A stretch of DNA of 64,000 bases from Enoplolaimus lenunculus (Eukaryota; Nematoda; Enoplea; Enoplida; Thoracostomopsidae). Shown piece by piece: positions 45,056-58,907 of the stretch. Where the stretch lies: contig JASANG010004073.1 in the NCBI GenBank assembly GCA_030248215.1, positions 331,995-395,994 on the forward strand, written 5' to 3'. Within the stretch, counting starts at the first letter, position 1. Each line of letters begins with the position of its first letter. The translations under genes and the position numbers were made by a program. The notes beneath the pieces were generated by a model. The model was given only the letters and a program-made list of their open reading frames with translations, ran no database searches and was not told the origin of the DNA.

Positions 45056-45248
45056 ATATAATCACATTTATAGTTGCATCAGCTTTCTCGAATAGCTACA
45101 TCGCACATATTCGCTACCTTCGCTCACCATTCTTTACTGCCACACGAAGTCATTATTTTCTTGCGCCACCTGGACGTTGAGTTTCCCACGCTGAGTTTGT
45201 TCCCATGCTCGTTATTTTCCAACGTCCTAATATAACATCATCATTTTC

Positions 45249-48200
45249 TCACGCTACCACATGGCCACCAACAATCATGTCCGGCCCGGCAGGCGAAATC
45301 CGCCCTGGCACCGTCCCGCCTGGCGCAGACGCTGTAGCTACTGCTCCACCCGGTTTCGTCCCACCTTTTCGATCTTCTCGTATCTTCCATTTGACCAGTT
45401 CCATACACGTTTGAGCGTCTTCTGCCGAATTATGCCCACTACCATCGTCTTGAATAATTTTCTTCAAAACTTCAACCGCGAGGGTTTTCAGCGCTCGTTT
45501 GTACGGCAATCCAAGTCGATGTGGAAACAACAACGCAGTATCGACACAACGTTCATGAATGAGTTTTAGCGCACACAAATCCGATTCAAGCGAGTGTCCA
45601 ATCAGTATTGTATCGGCTGAAAACAATGATAACAGCTGCCGCTGACATCGCCGAAAACTAATGACTGGACTGGTAGTGGCTGCAGTTGTACTGCGACGAT
45701 CGCTACCAGCGACGCCGGATCGATTCCCACTCGCCGCGTCAAAATCATCTGGCCGAATGCCCGAAAATCGATAATTTGTATCGATAATCGGTGTAGTTGG
45801 CCGTACCAGTGTATCAAGAACGGATTGTCCGTCTACATTAACTACACTGATACGTGCCAACTCATAACCTGCTATTGTGTATACCATTTCGCAATCGATG
45901 GCGTACACAGCGCCGTTACCCTCGGACCGCGGTGTTCCGGGCGGTTTTGGTTGCGTTTTAACCCAACCGGACAACCAATCTGGCGGATGCTCGTCCGAGA
46001 CGTGACAATTGCATATAGTACAACCTTTGACGCTCAGATCACTTTGACAACACGTATACCTACTATCCCATGCTCCTGAAAGAAAATAAAGCAGCATATT
46101 TACATACAATCAAAACGCCAAAAATTATAATTTTCACATATTTAAAATCTATAAAATCAATTCTTCAATACTATGCGAAACCGAACGTTCAACAGTCTTT
46201 CGTTTATAACAGCAAATTTCACTCAAAAACATTTACATTTTTCAGCATAAATTAAATTTCGGCAATTTTCCAACACCTATTGAAATCTTCCAGCATTCGT
46301 CTCCCGGCTTACCTGCAAAGCGTTTCTTCCACGCCTTTCCCCAATGATAAATGCACTCTAAGTCATCGTCAATTGTGCTAAAATCTACAACAATTGCAGC
46401 AGCGCTATTTGTGGCTTTTGTAGCTGAATGGTCCGTTTGTTCGTTTTCTACAACATTTGGCATCACAAATTGTTTACCGCATCGTGCGCACACACGCCGT
46501 CGTGAGCCAACAGGTAGCACTTTTTGTGCATCAGGCTATAATTAAACAAATAATATCCAATATAAATAAAAATTAAACAAAATATATCCAATATAAAAAC
46601 AGTCGTTCAGACATCTCAAACCACAGTTTAAGACTAAAACATTTTACTATTTTTAAATTAACTCTTATGTGCTACGGAGATTTTATACAGCTGAGCATAC
46701 GCGTAAAAATAATTGAACAAACGAACAACCAATACAAAGAACGTTTATATCAGAGAAATTCTAGGATTGTTTAAAATCAAAACATATGTCTGATAATTGA
46801 GCATATGTAGGCATAACAACTACACTGAGCATGTGAAGCAGCTCTAGAAACCAGGTCATGTAAGACTAGACTTACATTTGCAAAACTAGCAATACTTGGA
46901 TTAGATTCATCTTGACAAGGGTAGCCGTGATCATCCAAGTCCGATGTAGATAGAACATACGACAGCAAAGCGTCAAACAGTTGAGCTGTTTCTGAAAAAA
47001 CAAATACTACTCTCACTCTGTAAAATACATCACATATTAAATACAAAAATAGCAAAAGATTCCAAGAAATGTTTTTCGAAATTTCACACGTCTTTCAAGT
47101 ATTTTCACATTCAATTTGAGCTAAATAATCGTCAAAGTCATTCGTTATTTTCGTTTCTTTTTAACAGAACCAGGAACTAGAAAACGCCAGAGACGAAACC
47201 ATGTAACAAAACATCCCGGATACAAATCATAACAGTAGAGAAACACCAAATTTTCAACCAGAATCGAATCATTATAATAAAAGAAACGAAACCGCTAAAA
47301 ATACTACATTTTTCTCCATCAGAACCGGAATCCTGGTCGAACCCTGCCGACCCCAACTACCAGCGTACCGTCCGACCCAGAAGCACCAGACATTGATGAA
47401 TTTGCTCGCTTTGCAATCACAGATACCGAGTGTTTCATTCCTAATTTCCCATGCATAATTGATTGATGTGATATTTTTATTTTCTTCTCGGGAGGTGACG
47501 CCATGTCTTGTTGGGTAGCTAAAATTGACAATAAACATCGTTTATAAAAGCGCCATAACTCTACATATATACACTATACAGGTCTATTGAAACAATGCAA
47601 AAATGCTAAAAATTCAAACACATCTGAAATTCAAATTATATCTTGCAAGCAAGAGCCGCACTAATTTTAATCGGCATCATCGTTTGTCCTACGTCACCAT
47701 GGGTTATTGTACGCACATTTGTTACAGGTAAAAGCCGGACTCAGAACCGCACGCAACTGTAGACTTGTTCACGCACGAGCGTTATTCTAAGTCAGTCCTG
47801 ACCTACCAAATTCAGCAGTCGGGGGTTTGAGTCCTCCCTCGGTGCGAATCTTTTTAATCGCTAGTACACACGCGTTTAAGTAGCCTGTTTTTGAACTGTG
47901 ACATCGTTCGTAAACTTTCTTTTCTTCATCAACAGCGCGTCTGTGTACTTCATGCAGGCTGAAAAAATAAATAAATATATACATACATAAATATAGATCC
48001 ATTTATACAAAAATAAACCTGCATGAGTCTGATGTCATATAGCCGTTCTTAAAAAACTAAGCAGTTTAGTTTTAGGGTAAAGATAAAAATATTGGTCATT
48101 TAAAAAAGTTCAAAAGTCCACATGAACTACATTTCAACCTGGGCAAAATAAAGTTCATCTCAATCCATAACACAATTGTTAACACAAATCAATACAGCTC

Positions 48201-51200
48201 CCCTAAAAATCATACTAAAAACTTGTGCTGAAACAATTTTTGTGCCATTTACTCAGCGTCTTCGAATCGGCTCAACTCATCAATGATCACATTCAGATAT
48301 CGTATACGTATATTCAGTGGAATTCTACTTTCAGCGTCTGTAATCACCGGACGTTCTGGTTGTTTGACCGTTTTCGGTTCCTCTGCAACTGCAGGGGATG
48401 GTGTCCGAGCTGGAACCACATGAGGCACATGAGCTACCCGTTTTTCACCTGAAAACTTACAAAACATACAAAATTAACGCACAAATATCAAATCGATGTC
48501 ATGTTTAGTTCAATTTTAACACACTTCGTTGAACAAAATCAGCTGGACCATTATTCAAATCAACCTCTATGACCTCATTAGCGTTCTGATTAGCTTTTTC
48601 TAATTGGTTTTGTTTTCAGCCGCTTTTGTTACTGACCCAAAACCCAACGCAGCATAATGAATAGATCTTAACATTTCAGTTGAATTTATTAAAAATAATT
48701 AAAATGAAACAAATTCTACATTAACATTCCTGTGTATCGCAATAATCGCTAAACTATTAAATTCTAAAGTTTCTCAGTGTTTGCACGTTGCTTCATTCAG
48801 TGTTTCTCAAATTTAAAGTGCAGTCCGCGCAATTAAAAATTCCCTGACATACACACTACCCTCGAGTCCCGACTAACCTTTACTCACAGTTCGTATCGTA
48901 TGAGCACAATCCCCTAATTCTTCCGGGGGCAACCCCCACGCTTTTCGTTTCACGTTCAGCGCTTTAAGTGAAGGGTCCGTAGAATCATAACCCCCCTTAC
49001 GAGAACTAGTTTTACTCGCACCAAATGAAATTTTGGATTGTTTCAATTTTGCTAAACTTCCGATTGAATACACTTTTTGATTTCCGGAACCAGAACTTGA
49101 CTGACAGGGCTGAGTCTGAGTCCCGGATAAGCTAGATTTTTGCTGTTGCAAAAACGAGTCACGAATATCTTTCTGACGCTCCAGTAATTTCTTTTTCGAC
49201 ACTTGCATTTGTAGCCACCTTTCACGCAACTGATCTTTAAATTAAATCAAAACATTATGCAAGAAGTAAGAAAGTATCTGGGACTGTGAATATGGGCAAC
49301 ATGCAATATTATTGGCATACTGATAAATTGGAAAGTTCAACCTGAAGTATTGCACTCAAGCACTTCCATTGCATGAACACAACCAAGGACGTAGCCAGAG
49401 GGGTTCCTGGGTTAATCACCATTTAAGTTTAAGTTATTATACAGAAGTTTTGACACGGTTTCAGTTTGCAGCACAAAACACACCACCTCGAAATGGTTAT
49501 AGAACGTAACCCTTATACTTTCCAAAATCCCGGCTAGGAACATGACAATAACTACAACTTACCTTGAGGTGTCTTCTTAACAGTTTGTTTTGACTCTATA
49601 TTTGTTTGGTTCGGCTGTATTCCGCTAAATCGTTTTGTATCCGAAACTGTATGCACTGAGGACGTATCACGCAGAACGAATGCTTGTTCATCAGATGCAT
49701 GTCTAAAACAATAAAAAATAAAATTCAAACACCTTTAATAACAAAGTACATCCATAACAATAACAATAAGTAACAAACACAAATCGGTGCGTTCGAAAAA
49801 CAATTTTACACAAAGTTAACTTCCACTTATTAGGGCAGAACTAAGTTGTGACAAGCGATGGGAACCACTTGCTAAAAATAATTCCCTTATTTATTTTGCT
49901 TGCTCCTTAGACTCAGTCAGGTTTCAAACGGAATTTCGATTCCGATTCAAATCCAGTTAGATATCCGGTCAGAGTCACATCATAAATTCTATATATACCG
50001 TTTTTCTGCAAAGCTCGGCAACCGCGTTGTTTTTTCATGTTCTTCAAGCAAGTCTTCAGGTAAGTCCGGTTCCGGAAGTAAACCAGTGTCTTCTGGTTCC
50101 GGACTTCCGCTTGTATTAGGAGACACTGAGGTAGGTTGGTGGCAGTATGAATCTGGTTTATGCTGAAACAACCAATAAACTAGCGCAAACTTAAAAATTA
50201 TTTTATAACATTAAATTTTTCGCTTTTTAACCTGTTTCGCGTCCCGCACTGACAACCTCTGTGCAGTTTACAGCGTGCTTCTTACCTCAGAAAATTGATT
50301 ACTGTTATTGAAAATAGTCTTATTATCAAAAAATAATGTGACTTCAAAACATAACAAATTCTACTCAAGATATTAAAGTATTTATCTTGCTAAGAATTAT
50401 TATATTTTAAAAATACTATAAAAGTTTAATTTTTAAAATAGTAAAAGTTAAATATAAATTTTTTTAAATTTGAGGATTCTTACCTTTTTGTCCCGTTTCG
50501 CATACAACATCGACAATCGTTGTGCTTTTGCAATCATTTTATCCGCGTGTTTCTTTCGTTGAAGCAGTTCATCTTTCTCCGGCGACGTACCAACGGCTTC
50601 AATTTGACTCTTGCTTTGTTCTTCATTCTTTTTGCGATCGGCCATCATTTCTTTCTGATACGCCGCCAACAACCGTGACTTTTTATCGTGTCTTTGGACC
50701 GGTTGATTTTTCTTCAACCCTAAGCTCAGTGAGCCCTGTTGTGCGTCACGCCATTCAGTTTTGGTCTCGCTGGCCCCATGGGACCCACTGTGGCCAGTTT
50801 TTGCTCTTTTCACTTCAATCTTACCATCCAAACCAACAGGGTCATTTGCGTATGAGGCAAACAGCCCTTTAGCATATCGTTCCAGCAAAGGCGTGCCACC
50901 TGAAACGCTGTCTAGTCCGTCGTTAGTGTGCGCGTTAGTTTTCTTCCCAAAACCCTAAAAACGGTAAATCTATTTTAGTAAAGCTGAAAATGTCCATTGA
51001 ACATCATTCTGAATACTTTTTGTGCGCATAATTTCATATGGCCAAACAGCACAATCTTATTACAATTACAGAGAACACTGACGTATTGAATTAGATTACG
51101 CGACCGCAGTGACCAGTTAGTTATCCGTTTTTTCAGACCAGATATGCGGCAAAAAAATTTAGTTCAGGCATCAGAATTAGTTGCTAGATATTCAACGTAA

Positions 51201-54200
51201 CACAGAGTAGCATAATGATCTCATGTCGCCATTTCAACCTTAAACTGGATCCTACAGAAATGATACCATCGAACCAAGCTGTGTAAAAATTACACCAATC
51301 AATGGCATCTCATGTTCAATAAGATTATGCAAGATTTCCCAATCGATAAACCCAACTTCCTCATTAGGCAAAAACATTTACTTCGTCTTCAGAATCTTCC
51401 CCAAACAAATCGCGTACAGCATTGCCAGCGTCACTATTTTTCATAGCTACAGAAGCCACCATTGCTAAAACAGCAAAACATTTGTATTCGAAAACAAGTC
51501 AGCGATGACATTTTACATAATCGAATAGACAAAAGACGCATTTAGATATGGCACACAAAAAACAGGCATCTTATATCTCGAGGTTAAAACCTAATAAAAG
51601 TCCGGCCGGTTTATCTAACACAGCATTGTCACTATGCTCTGTTTACACTATTATATGCACAATAGAAGAAACCGGGCCATTCGCTGGGTCGCGACGGGCA
51701 TAAACCGGGGGACGGAAAAGTTCGCAACCGGGTGAAATTATCGAGTGGGGGATTGCAGAAAGCTTCAGTTGCACTAGCTAGTGTTTAGTTACGTCTACAA
51801 ATAAAGACATAGTCAAAACAATCATATATCTAAATAATAAACATAGATGAAATATATAAAACGTGATCGAGAGGAGAATGTGCTAAATTCAAACTGATGA
51901 TGTTTCTTCGCACAAATGTAAGTATCGTAAGATTAACCAGGGGAGAAATCTGGAGTAGAGGCTGCACCAGGGGAAAATCTTACGTGGGGGGGCTTTTGGT
52001 AGGCGGGGCCAACTACCCATCCACCCCCGTAGCGAACCGCCAGGAAACCACGAATTAAATTTTGGCAGATATTCTCTTAAATTTTGGCAGATATTCTCGT
52101 CGGAACAGATTTATTAAAACAGATATAGTAATATCGGCGAAGTCTAATGTTTACTTCATGAAACCTCTACGGACAAGCAAAGGTACATAAGTGGTACTAT
52201 CATCAATTCAAAGAGTTGCGTGTACTAACTTTGAACACTTTTAGTTAATCCCTTAGCAAAACTGTAAAAAACTTCATAACTAACCATTGCTTCCACTGTT
52301 TATCTTTTGGCCTTTACCGCTCGTATGCTTGATTTTCGCATCCGATACGCTTTCTGTATTCTGACTAACTGCTGCTTTCTTCAGCGCGTTCCCTTCAGCA
52401 GTATCATAGCGTTTTAATTTGTCTTTAAATGTTCGAGGAGAATGTGGTTTTGCTTGGCGCTCCTGCTAAAACAAACAATAACAAACATGCAAACAAACAA
52501 ACAAACAAAAGTATTAAGCGAAAAACAAGTAAACTGACAATTCAGTACCAAACTAGCGTAAGTTCATGAACTATATCCCGTGGTAAGCTCAGCAAACTCG
52601 AAACCCCGCATTCCACATTCCTGCAGTCCTCTTGGGTATTTTTGTAAAACTTAAAAACGGAAAGGGTCCGCCCTTATAAAAAGTCTCAATAAAAGACTTG
52701 TTTCTATGATCGTATTCTAAATAGCAAAAATATATAACAGCAGGTCATGCCCCCCCCAAATTATTTCTGGCTACGGTGGTGTAGTCCTATACATAAGTAT
52801 TTGTTTCCTTATTGTATTCTTTTCATCTGCTTAATTTGGCGCAGCATACATGCTATAAAAATTACGCGCATTTAAACAGCCCCCATTTTTAAGAATCCAA
52901 AACCCACGCCTAATTTATCTAGTTACGAATAACAAAAGTGAATAATCACTATACTTCCTAACAGAAAACTAGCAATGGTTCTTTTTTCTTTAAGAACTAT
53001 ACGAAGTTACTTGTATTTCTTTATCTTCAAGTGATTTACTCTTGATGACGTCAATATTAGCGTCATACAATAACCGGTCTTCCTTGAATTCTGATGTTTC
53101 CACAGTTGATGCTGGCGTACTTGAGCGTGAATCATCTAAAATATGCTAAACGACCCTTGCTATGAATAATGAACTAAATTTACGAAGGTCGCAACATATG
53201 AAAAATGTTAAAATTCAGCTAATAATCTCAAATATCGACCTAATTTCGAAATTAATCAAGAGAACCAGCGACTGTCGATTAACAGACGTGGCCGAACCTC
53301 AAACGAGTTTAAAACGCTAACATCTGGAAACCCACATATCTAGTATGCAACAGGCCGCAGCCACATTGGTAATACTCAATCCCCGCAAAAATGTACCAAG
53401 AAAGTTATTACGAGCAGCTCGTAAATCATACAAACTCTGTTAAAACTTCTGGTCTCCTTTGACCGCTACGCGCTTGACTCTAAATCATTAATCGAATAAA
53501 CCATTATATATCTTAAACAGAGTCTGTTGCTATCAAACTACCATGTTCCCAATATTTACATACCGCTACATTCATCATTATCGCTATTCTCCGAGTCAGA
53601 AAACTGAGGTATACGGCTATCTTTGACATCAACATGCCACGTGACATGCTTCTGTTTATGTCGTGATGCTTGAAATTCTTCCAACTCCTACAAAAATGTA
53701 GAATATTAAAAAATCAATGCAAAAAATATAGACTTTTTCTCAATATATATTTTATTTCTTCATATTATGATTTACTTTGTTTTCAAATTTTTCATTAATT
53801 TTCCTTCATTGCCTACAACGCAATAGCTACGTATAAAAAGAATCAGCAACTCAAATAATTCACACTCATCAAATATATATAGTTATTTTACCTTCAACGG
53901 CGTCGGACAATACGTATTTTTCTCGGATTTCGCTTTTGTTTTATCTGCAGATCTTTTTCCTTTCTGAACCAATATGCCTTTCTTTGGCGGCGGCGGAAGC
54001 GGCAATTTCAAAGGCTTCCACATTTCGTAGTCTTGCTGGTTTTGGCCTAAGTCATCCTTTGTCTCGCTCTGATTTTCAATTTCCGCTCGGAAACCTTCAT
54101 AATCAGGATCTATTATTTCATCTTTAATTTCTGATTTAATTTCAACATCAATTTCCTTCTCATGCGCTGTGGAAGTAACCGGAGCGTCAGCCACAACCTG

Positions 54201-56498
54201 TGATGAAACCGCTATTGCCTTGAAATAAAAAAACGCCAAAAAATAAAAGGTTTTATAGAAACACTGAAAAGTAATTATATTTCTCGTTAGAATGCAACAA
54301 GTATCAGGTTTGAATATTTTTATCTGGTCTGAATTACCATTTCTTACAATTAAACTAACAAATCGCCGCCAAACGTTATTTTTTCTTTATTTTTCACTTG
54401 GCTAGCTGTTGTTTTTGATCCCGGCCAAACGAAACTCGTCGAGACCGGACTGCTCATCCCTGCCAACTAGAGTCTCAAAAGCGATAGCAGCCATAAATCA
54501 GCCAAAAGCAACACAGACGCAAAACACAATAAATAAACTTCAGCAATCCAAATCGTATTACCGTTATAACGTACTTATGTTTCGGTCCAACAATCTGGTA
54601 AGTTTACAAATTCAAAATGTTATGCATTCACATGTTTAAAAGTTCCAATCCAAGCGTTTACAACAAACTTTAAATATAATAAAACAATGTAACTACAGTT
54701 TCATTTATATAAAACTTACAGCTTCCATGCTGTGCTTAACATTTTCTAGCTGATCTTGTGGCAAAGCACCATCTGACGCGTGTTTTTCTACTGTTTGCCG
54801 CAATTGTAAAATTGCAGCATTGACTGCAGCAAGTGAAGCAGCAATTTCACTTTGAGGGGCTCCATTACATTCAGATGCAGACTTTACGCTTCCTGATAGA
54901 GCAGTCAAAGTTTCTAGTTGCTGTTCAAATTGTCGCGTGGCTTCGGAACTCTTGAAACTACCTTTACCTCCAGTATGATCCACTGCCTGATTAGAATTGA
55001 TTTCATCTGTTGCCAACCCGGGATTCGAACCAGCAGCCTCTCTAAATTCGGTGTCACTATTACTACGTGTTAGACCGCTCGACGACTTAGCGTTGCTAGT
55101 TTTCGCAGTGCCTTCTCGATGAATACGACCGCTGATTGCAGATTCACTACTAACTGAGGGCAATTTTGGCAACGGTAGAGACGAAATTATCGTACCTGAG
55201 CTGACTCGAGGCAATGTCATATTTCCAACAGCGGTTTCTTTGGATTTTAAGGTGTCTTTGTCATCCACTACTTTGCTAGCGACAATTTTATTCGTGACCT
55301 CGCTCGAATTCTCCCTTACAGCACTTGAACCTACTGCTGTTTTACTACTGTCAGAAGATTTCGACAAAACAGACATATCGAAATTCGGTGGCCACGGTAA
55401 ATTTGTCAGCCGCACAGGTAAGCTACATTCTCGTAAGGCGGACCCTCCAAAATCTTCTGCCGATTTTTCCTCAGCTTCTCTAAGCCCTTTACTTGCTTTC
55501 TGACTTAAAGGATCAGTCTTACCAGCGCCGCCATCGAGGTCAACGTCATCTTTTGACAACTCAGTAAACGCAGGTGACGGAATTTCAGTTTCACTCGTAT
55601 TAATTTCGCTTTCTTTTATTATCTGCGCAAGCTTCGGTCTTTCATCAATATCACCAAGACAACTACGGATACCGATATCTGATACGCTCGAAACTGCGGC
55701 CTTCCGTCCACTTTTATCCACTGAAATTTGTTCGCTATGTGCTTCAGTTAAATTTTTTACAGATTCTTGTGCGGAAACCTGCTGTCGCTTTCCATAGACG
55801 TCCGGTGCTAAAACTTTGCTTAATCCAGGTGGCAATGTGATGTTCGCCAATTTCTCAAGCGAAAGATTATATTGAGACTGTGGAACTGATTGCTGCTGCG
55901 ACTGAATTTTTCCGGTGGTTCGGAATGTTTGTCCAGGATGTTCTCCTGATGACTGTTTGAAATCGCTTGATGTATTAGAATTTGGTCCAGTGGTTCCACT
56001 ATTAGTAGGAACGGTAAGCCCTGACGTACTTTCTGCAGTTGAGGGCTCTCCTTAAAAATATAACGTACTATCGTGTATAACAACTAAGTAATTACGTACA
56101 AGCCGCCCATGACAATGAAATTCTTCAATGGCCCTAACTCGTTAACACTGTTATTTTATAAGCCGACATATGTACCCATTTCTTACCGTCCTAATACGAA
56201 CACAGCTTAGCAGGCTACGTACCTATTTATAGAACCTAGGTTACCCTCAAAGATTTCATTAAACTGATTCTCGTTACTTCCAAGCGAAATTCAACGTTAA
56301 TATATACTTAGAAAACCACTAATTGAGAGTTAACACACATAAAACACATGATTACGAAAACATTATGAAGTGAAATAATATACCAGAATTGTCATACTGC
56401 TTGCCCTCATGGCTAAAATGACAATGCGCACGATCGCAATTGCCCATTGCGTAAAATGGACATGGCACATTTTGAAATAACCCAAGTTGCCCAATCAT
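45249..56498 (-). CDS. REXO1: RNA exonuclease REXO1, complete, 17 exons
   Basis: Exons (minus): 56384-56498, 54720-56050, 53892-54218, 53564-53687, 53011-53135, 52285-52465, 51382-51464, 50484-50954, 49999-50162, 49563-49702, 48878-49234, 48253-48448, 47807-47958, 47369-47518, 46876-46991, 46313-46535, 45249-46075. Every phase agrees; the sum is 5082 bases, 1693 residues plus stop (human REXO1 1221). The N terminus is a CCCH zinc finger (C13, C21, C26, H30). A long Ser/Thr/Glu-rich low-complexity middle follows, then KRVAHVP, IRIRYLNVIIDE and EEKKVYERCHSSKTGYLN, a CxxC pair (CARCGKQF), and the DEDDh exonuclease: AIDCEMVYT (Asp about 1479), GHSLESDL, HNSAEDAQT. REXO1 is a nuclear 3'-5' exonuclease that binds the Elongin A transcription machinery through its middle region. 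The extra length lies mostly in exon 2, which includes a tRNA-like segment. Some exon edges may shift by a few bases. Confidence 0.95.
55005..55092 (-). repeat. tRNA-like (Leu/Ser-type) sequence inside REXO1 exon 2
   Basis: Read on the coding strand: box-A-like GTCGTCGAGCGGTCTAAC, then after about 45 bases box-B-like GCTGGTTCGAATCCCGGG and GTTGGCAAC. The total of about 85 bases is that of a long-variable-arm tRNA. It is translated in frame as SSGLTRSNSDTEFREAAGSN and PGLAT. Confidence 0.65.
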
Positions 56499-57055
56499 TA
56501 TTTTATCTGACACTAAAGTTTCAAACGCATTGGTAATTTAATACATAAGCACGAATTACGGTTATATAACATAGATTCTAAAATATTAACCAAGTGCGCA
56601 ATGTCGGTGCTATGTTAGTGCAATGTAGTCGAAACTATTGACCATGGCTCTATTTGAACCAGTAATCTTTAGCTATCCGAGCCAAAACTCGTATCAAATG
56701 ACCTATCGCAGCACTGTTTCGACTATAAATACAATTTTGTTAGCTATTATATGCGATGTTTTCGTAGTTAATTAGCGTAACGTTATCCGTTTGCGTTGAT
56801 ATTTACCAGCATAATACTAATTCTCTTGTTTAGTAAACTGTTACAACCGGCCGCGTCTATATTAGAGCGTTGCGGTTCCTACAAGCCACATTGTATTACG
56901 GACACACACCGAATACTTTGCAAATCAGACATTACATATGGATTGAGTGTTACGTAATTACTCTTTACGTGAGAGATTGTCTACATTCGGGTGTTCCATC
57001 CGACAATACCACGACACCAAACATTCTCGTTTAAACCAAAACATTTGAAGCTGAA
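56499..57055. other. Presumed REXO1 upstream region
   Basis: Sequence 5' of the REXO1 start codon. No repeat, exon or clear promoter element was recognised. Confidence 0.35.
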
Positions 57056-57059
57056 AATG

Positions 57060-57765
57060 AGAGGCGTTCTTATGAGTTTTAAACCCACGACCTATGGCCG
57101 ACAGATTCTCACTTCACCGCGATACAACTGAGACATGCTGCCTCAATATTGTAAGCATGTGAGACATGCTTGTCCGTTATGTGCACATGTAATATAGCGC
57201 AGTGCGTTGTATGTATGCTAGCTGGCAGCATACGGTCGACAAGTATAGTCGACGAAATATGCAGTTGGACAGGCGGGCTACGTGGCGCAGCGGTAGAGTG
57301 TTCGCTTATGGATCCGTAGGCTGAGAGTTCGATCCTCGCTCTAGCCCGCTTTTCCAGCTGTAGAAAGGTCTGATGTCCCGGTTCCTACCTAGACTGACAT
57401 GGGGGCCACGCCGTGAGCGCAATGGTAAACTGCCGCGCTATGAACACGGTATCCAGTCGAAAATAGGATGGACGGTCAAGGGACGATCTTGTTGAAAATA
57501 AGGGCATGTAAGCATGTGAGACATGCTTGTCCGTTATGTGCATATGCAATATAGTGCAGTGCGTTGTATGTATGCTAGCTGGCAGCATACGGTCGACAAA
57601 TATAGTCGACGAAATATGCAGTTGGACAGGCGGGCTACGTGGCGCAGTGGTAGAGTGTTCGCTTATGGATCCGTAGGCTGAGAGTTCGATCCCCGCTCTA
57701 GCCCGCTTTTCCAGCTGCTTAGTTGAAAGGTCTGATGTCCCGGTTCCTATCTAGACTGACAAATA
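57060..57765. repeat. Cluster of tRNA-like SINE modules with hairpin leaders
   Basis: Two direct copies of about 250 bp (57150-57402 and 57508-57761). Each begins with three small hairpins (AAGCATGTGAGACATGCTT; GTATGC..GCATAC; GTCGAC..GTCGAC), followed by a tRNA-like unit with box-A-like GTGGCGCAGCGGTAGAG and box-B-like GAGTTCGATCC between GGGCTA and TAGCCC. A third tRNA-like stretch lies between them (AGCGCAATGGTAAACTG, 57416 onward) and a fourth, reversed, at about 57062-57150. Stem pairing in the anticodon and D arms is poor, so these are tRNA-derived repeats rather than working tRNA genes. Confidence 0.65.
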
Positions 57766-58202
57766 TCAACTGCTTAGTTTGGTTTTTATGTCTTACGAGA
57801 ATCTCAACATTATGCACATGTACCATGGTTCTTCCATGTTTTTACTGCTGCTGCATCTGACGACACAACATATGCATTAGTTTTAACCTATGTGCAACAA
57901 CATCATGAGGTTTATTTTGCCTTAATGCATCCGCATGGCACACATTGCAATAGTAGTTCTTTGAAATTACAGCGGTGTTCAATTGAAGTAAAACAAAAGA
58001 CTACTTGAGCTTGTTGTTTTGTGAAAAATATAAACAGAACACGTAATAACGTTAAACAGAAACATAACAGGTCAAAATTATCTTACTTGCATTATGCAAC
58101 TAGCTATACATTTACTGGTTAAACAAACACCGAAATCGAAAATTTAAATAAAAGATCAGTAAAAAATTTATAAGCTAACACTCATTGATAACATACTGAC
58201 AT

Positions 58203-58515
58203 TGGCCCATATAAAGATCAACAGCTGAAGGTTTGTCTGCGGGACTGCAATAGGGTAAGCTTGTGCTCAAGGCTAGAATTTTTGCTTATGCTTTGTAAAC
58301 GGTATCGAAAACCGACACCTCACTTAATCCCGAAAATATACGCTTCCTGTACCCAGAGAAATAGGCAGTTTTAGCGCTTTATGTACAAAATTTTCATATA
58401 CAATCCTCAAATTACAAGCTTCACATATTTAATAGGGCTAGGCTAAAAGGCTTTAGGCTAGGCTTTAGGCTTTAAGACTTAGAAATATGTTTATAGTACT
58501 GTAATGGTCCTCATG
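58203..58515. mobile_element. TTAGGC-core MITE copy with an insertion
   Basis: Left TTGGCCCATATAAAGATCAA and GGACTGCAATAGGGTAAGC; right GGCTAGGCTTTAGGC then AAATATGTTTATAGTACTG. About 130 bp of unrelated sequence sits in the middle. Confidence 0.65.
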
Positions 58516-58744
58516 TAGTTGGTCCCGGCTTCTGTACGCAAAAATATGCTTGCTTACAAGCTTTTGAACTATAGTTTTAGATAAAAAAGCAATTAATGAC
58601 ATACGCGAGTTTTAGACAGAAAACTCAATTCCAGTACATTAAAAATATTCAGCACTTTAACTTTCAAAATTTTTTCTGTAAAACATCCAAGTCAAAAATG
58701 CAACAATGACTTATATTTTCTAATGTTAACAAATTTTCTTCGAA

Positions 58745-58906
58745 TGAACGAAATAGGAATGCCATCTGATATTGTTTTACAAACCACTGCTCTCAAGCTC
58801 AATCAATCGTTGTATACTAGCAGCCATATTTCAAATGAAGCATGTAGACATTGTTATGTGAATATTATATGATATTCCACAGTTCTAGCAAGTATCACAT
58901 AGTATT
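58745..58906. mobile_element. MITE family D, worn partial copy
   Basis: TTTACAAACCACTGCTCTCA and ATATTATATGATATTC parallel the interior of 26721-27398. It is cut off by the family E element at 58908. Confidence 0.5.
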
Positions 58907-58907
58907 A

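Larger units (their letters stand above)
41639..45248. other. Intergenic region PEBP to REXO1 3' end
   Basis: Repeats only: family G, family F, a 105-bp tandem array, family C and an hAT MITE, all listed separately. 41950-42310 and 43870-44680 contain no exon I can support. Confidence 0.55.

Noticed and set aside
57272-57350. Functional tRNA gene
   Set aside because: A and B boxes and part of the acceptor stem are present, but the D and anticodon arms do not pair convincingly and the same sequence recurs as part of a 250-bp repeat.
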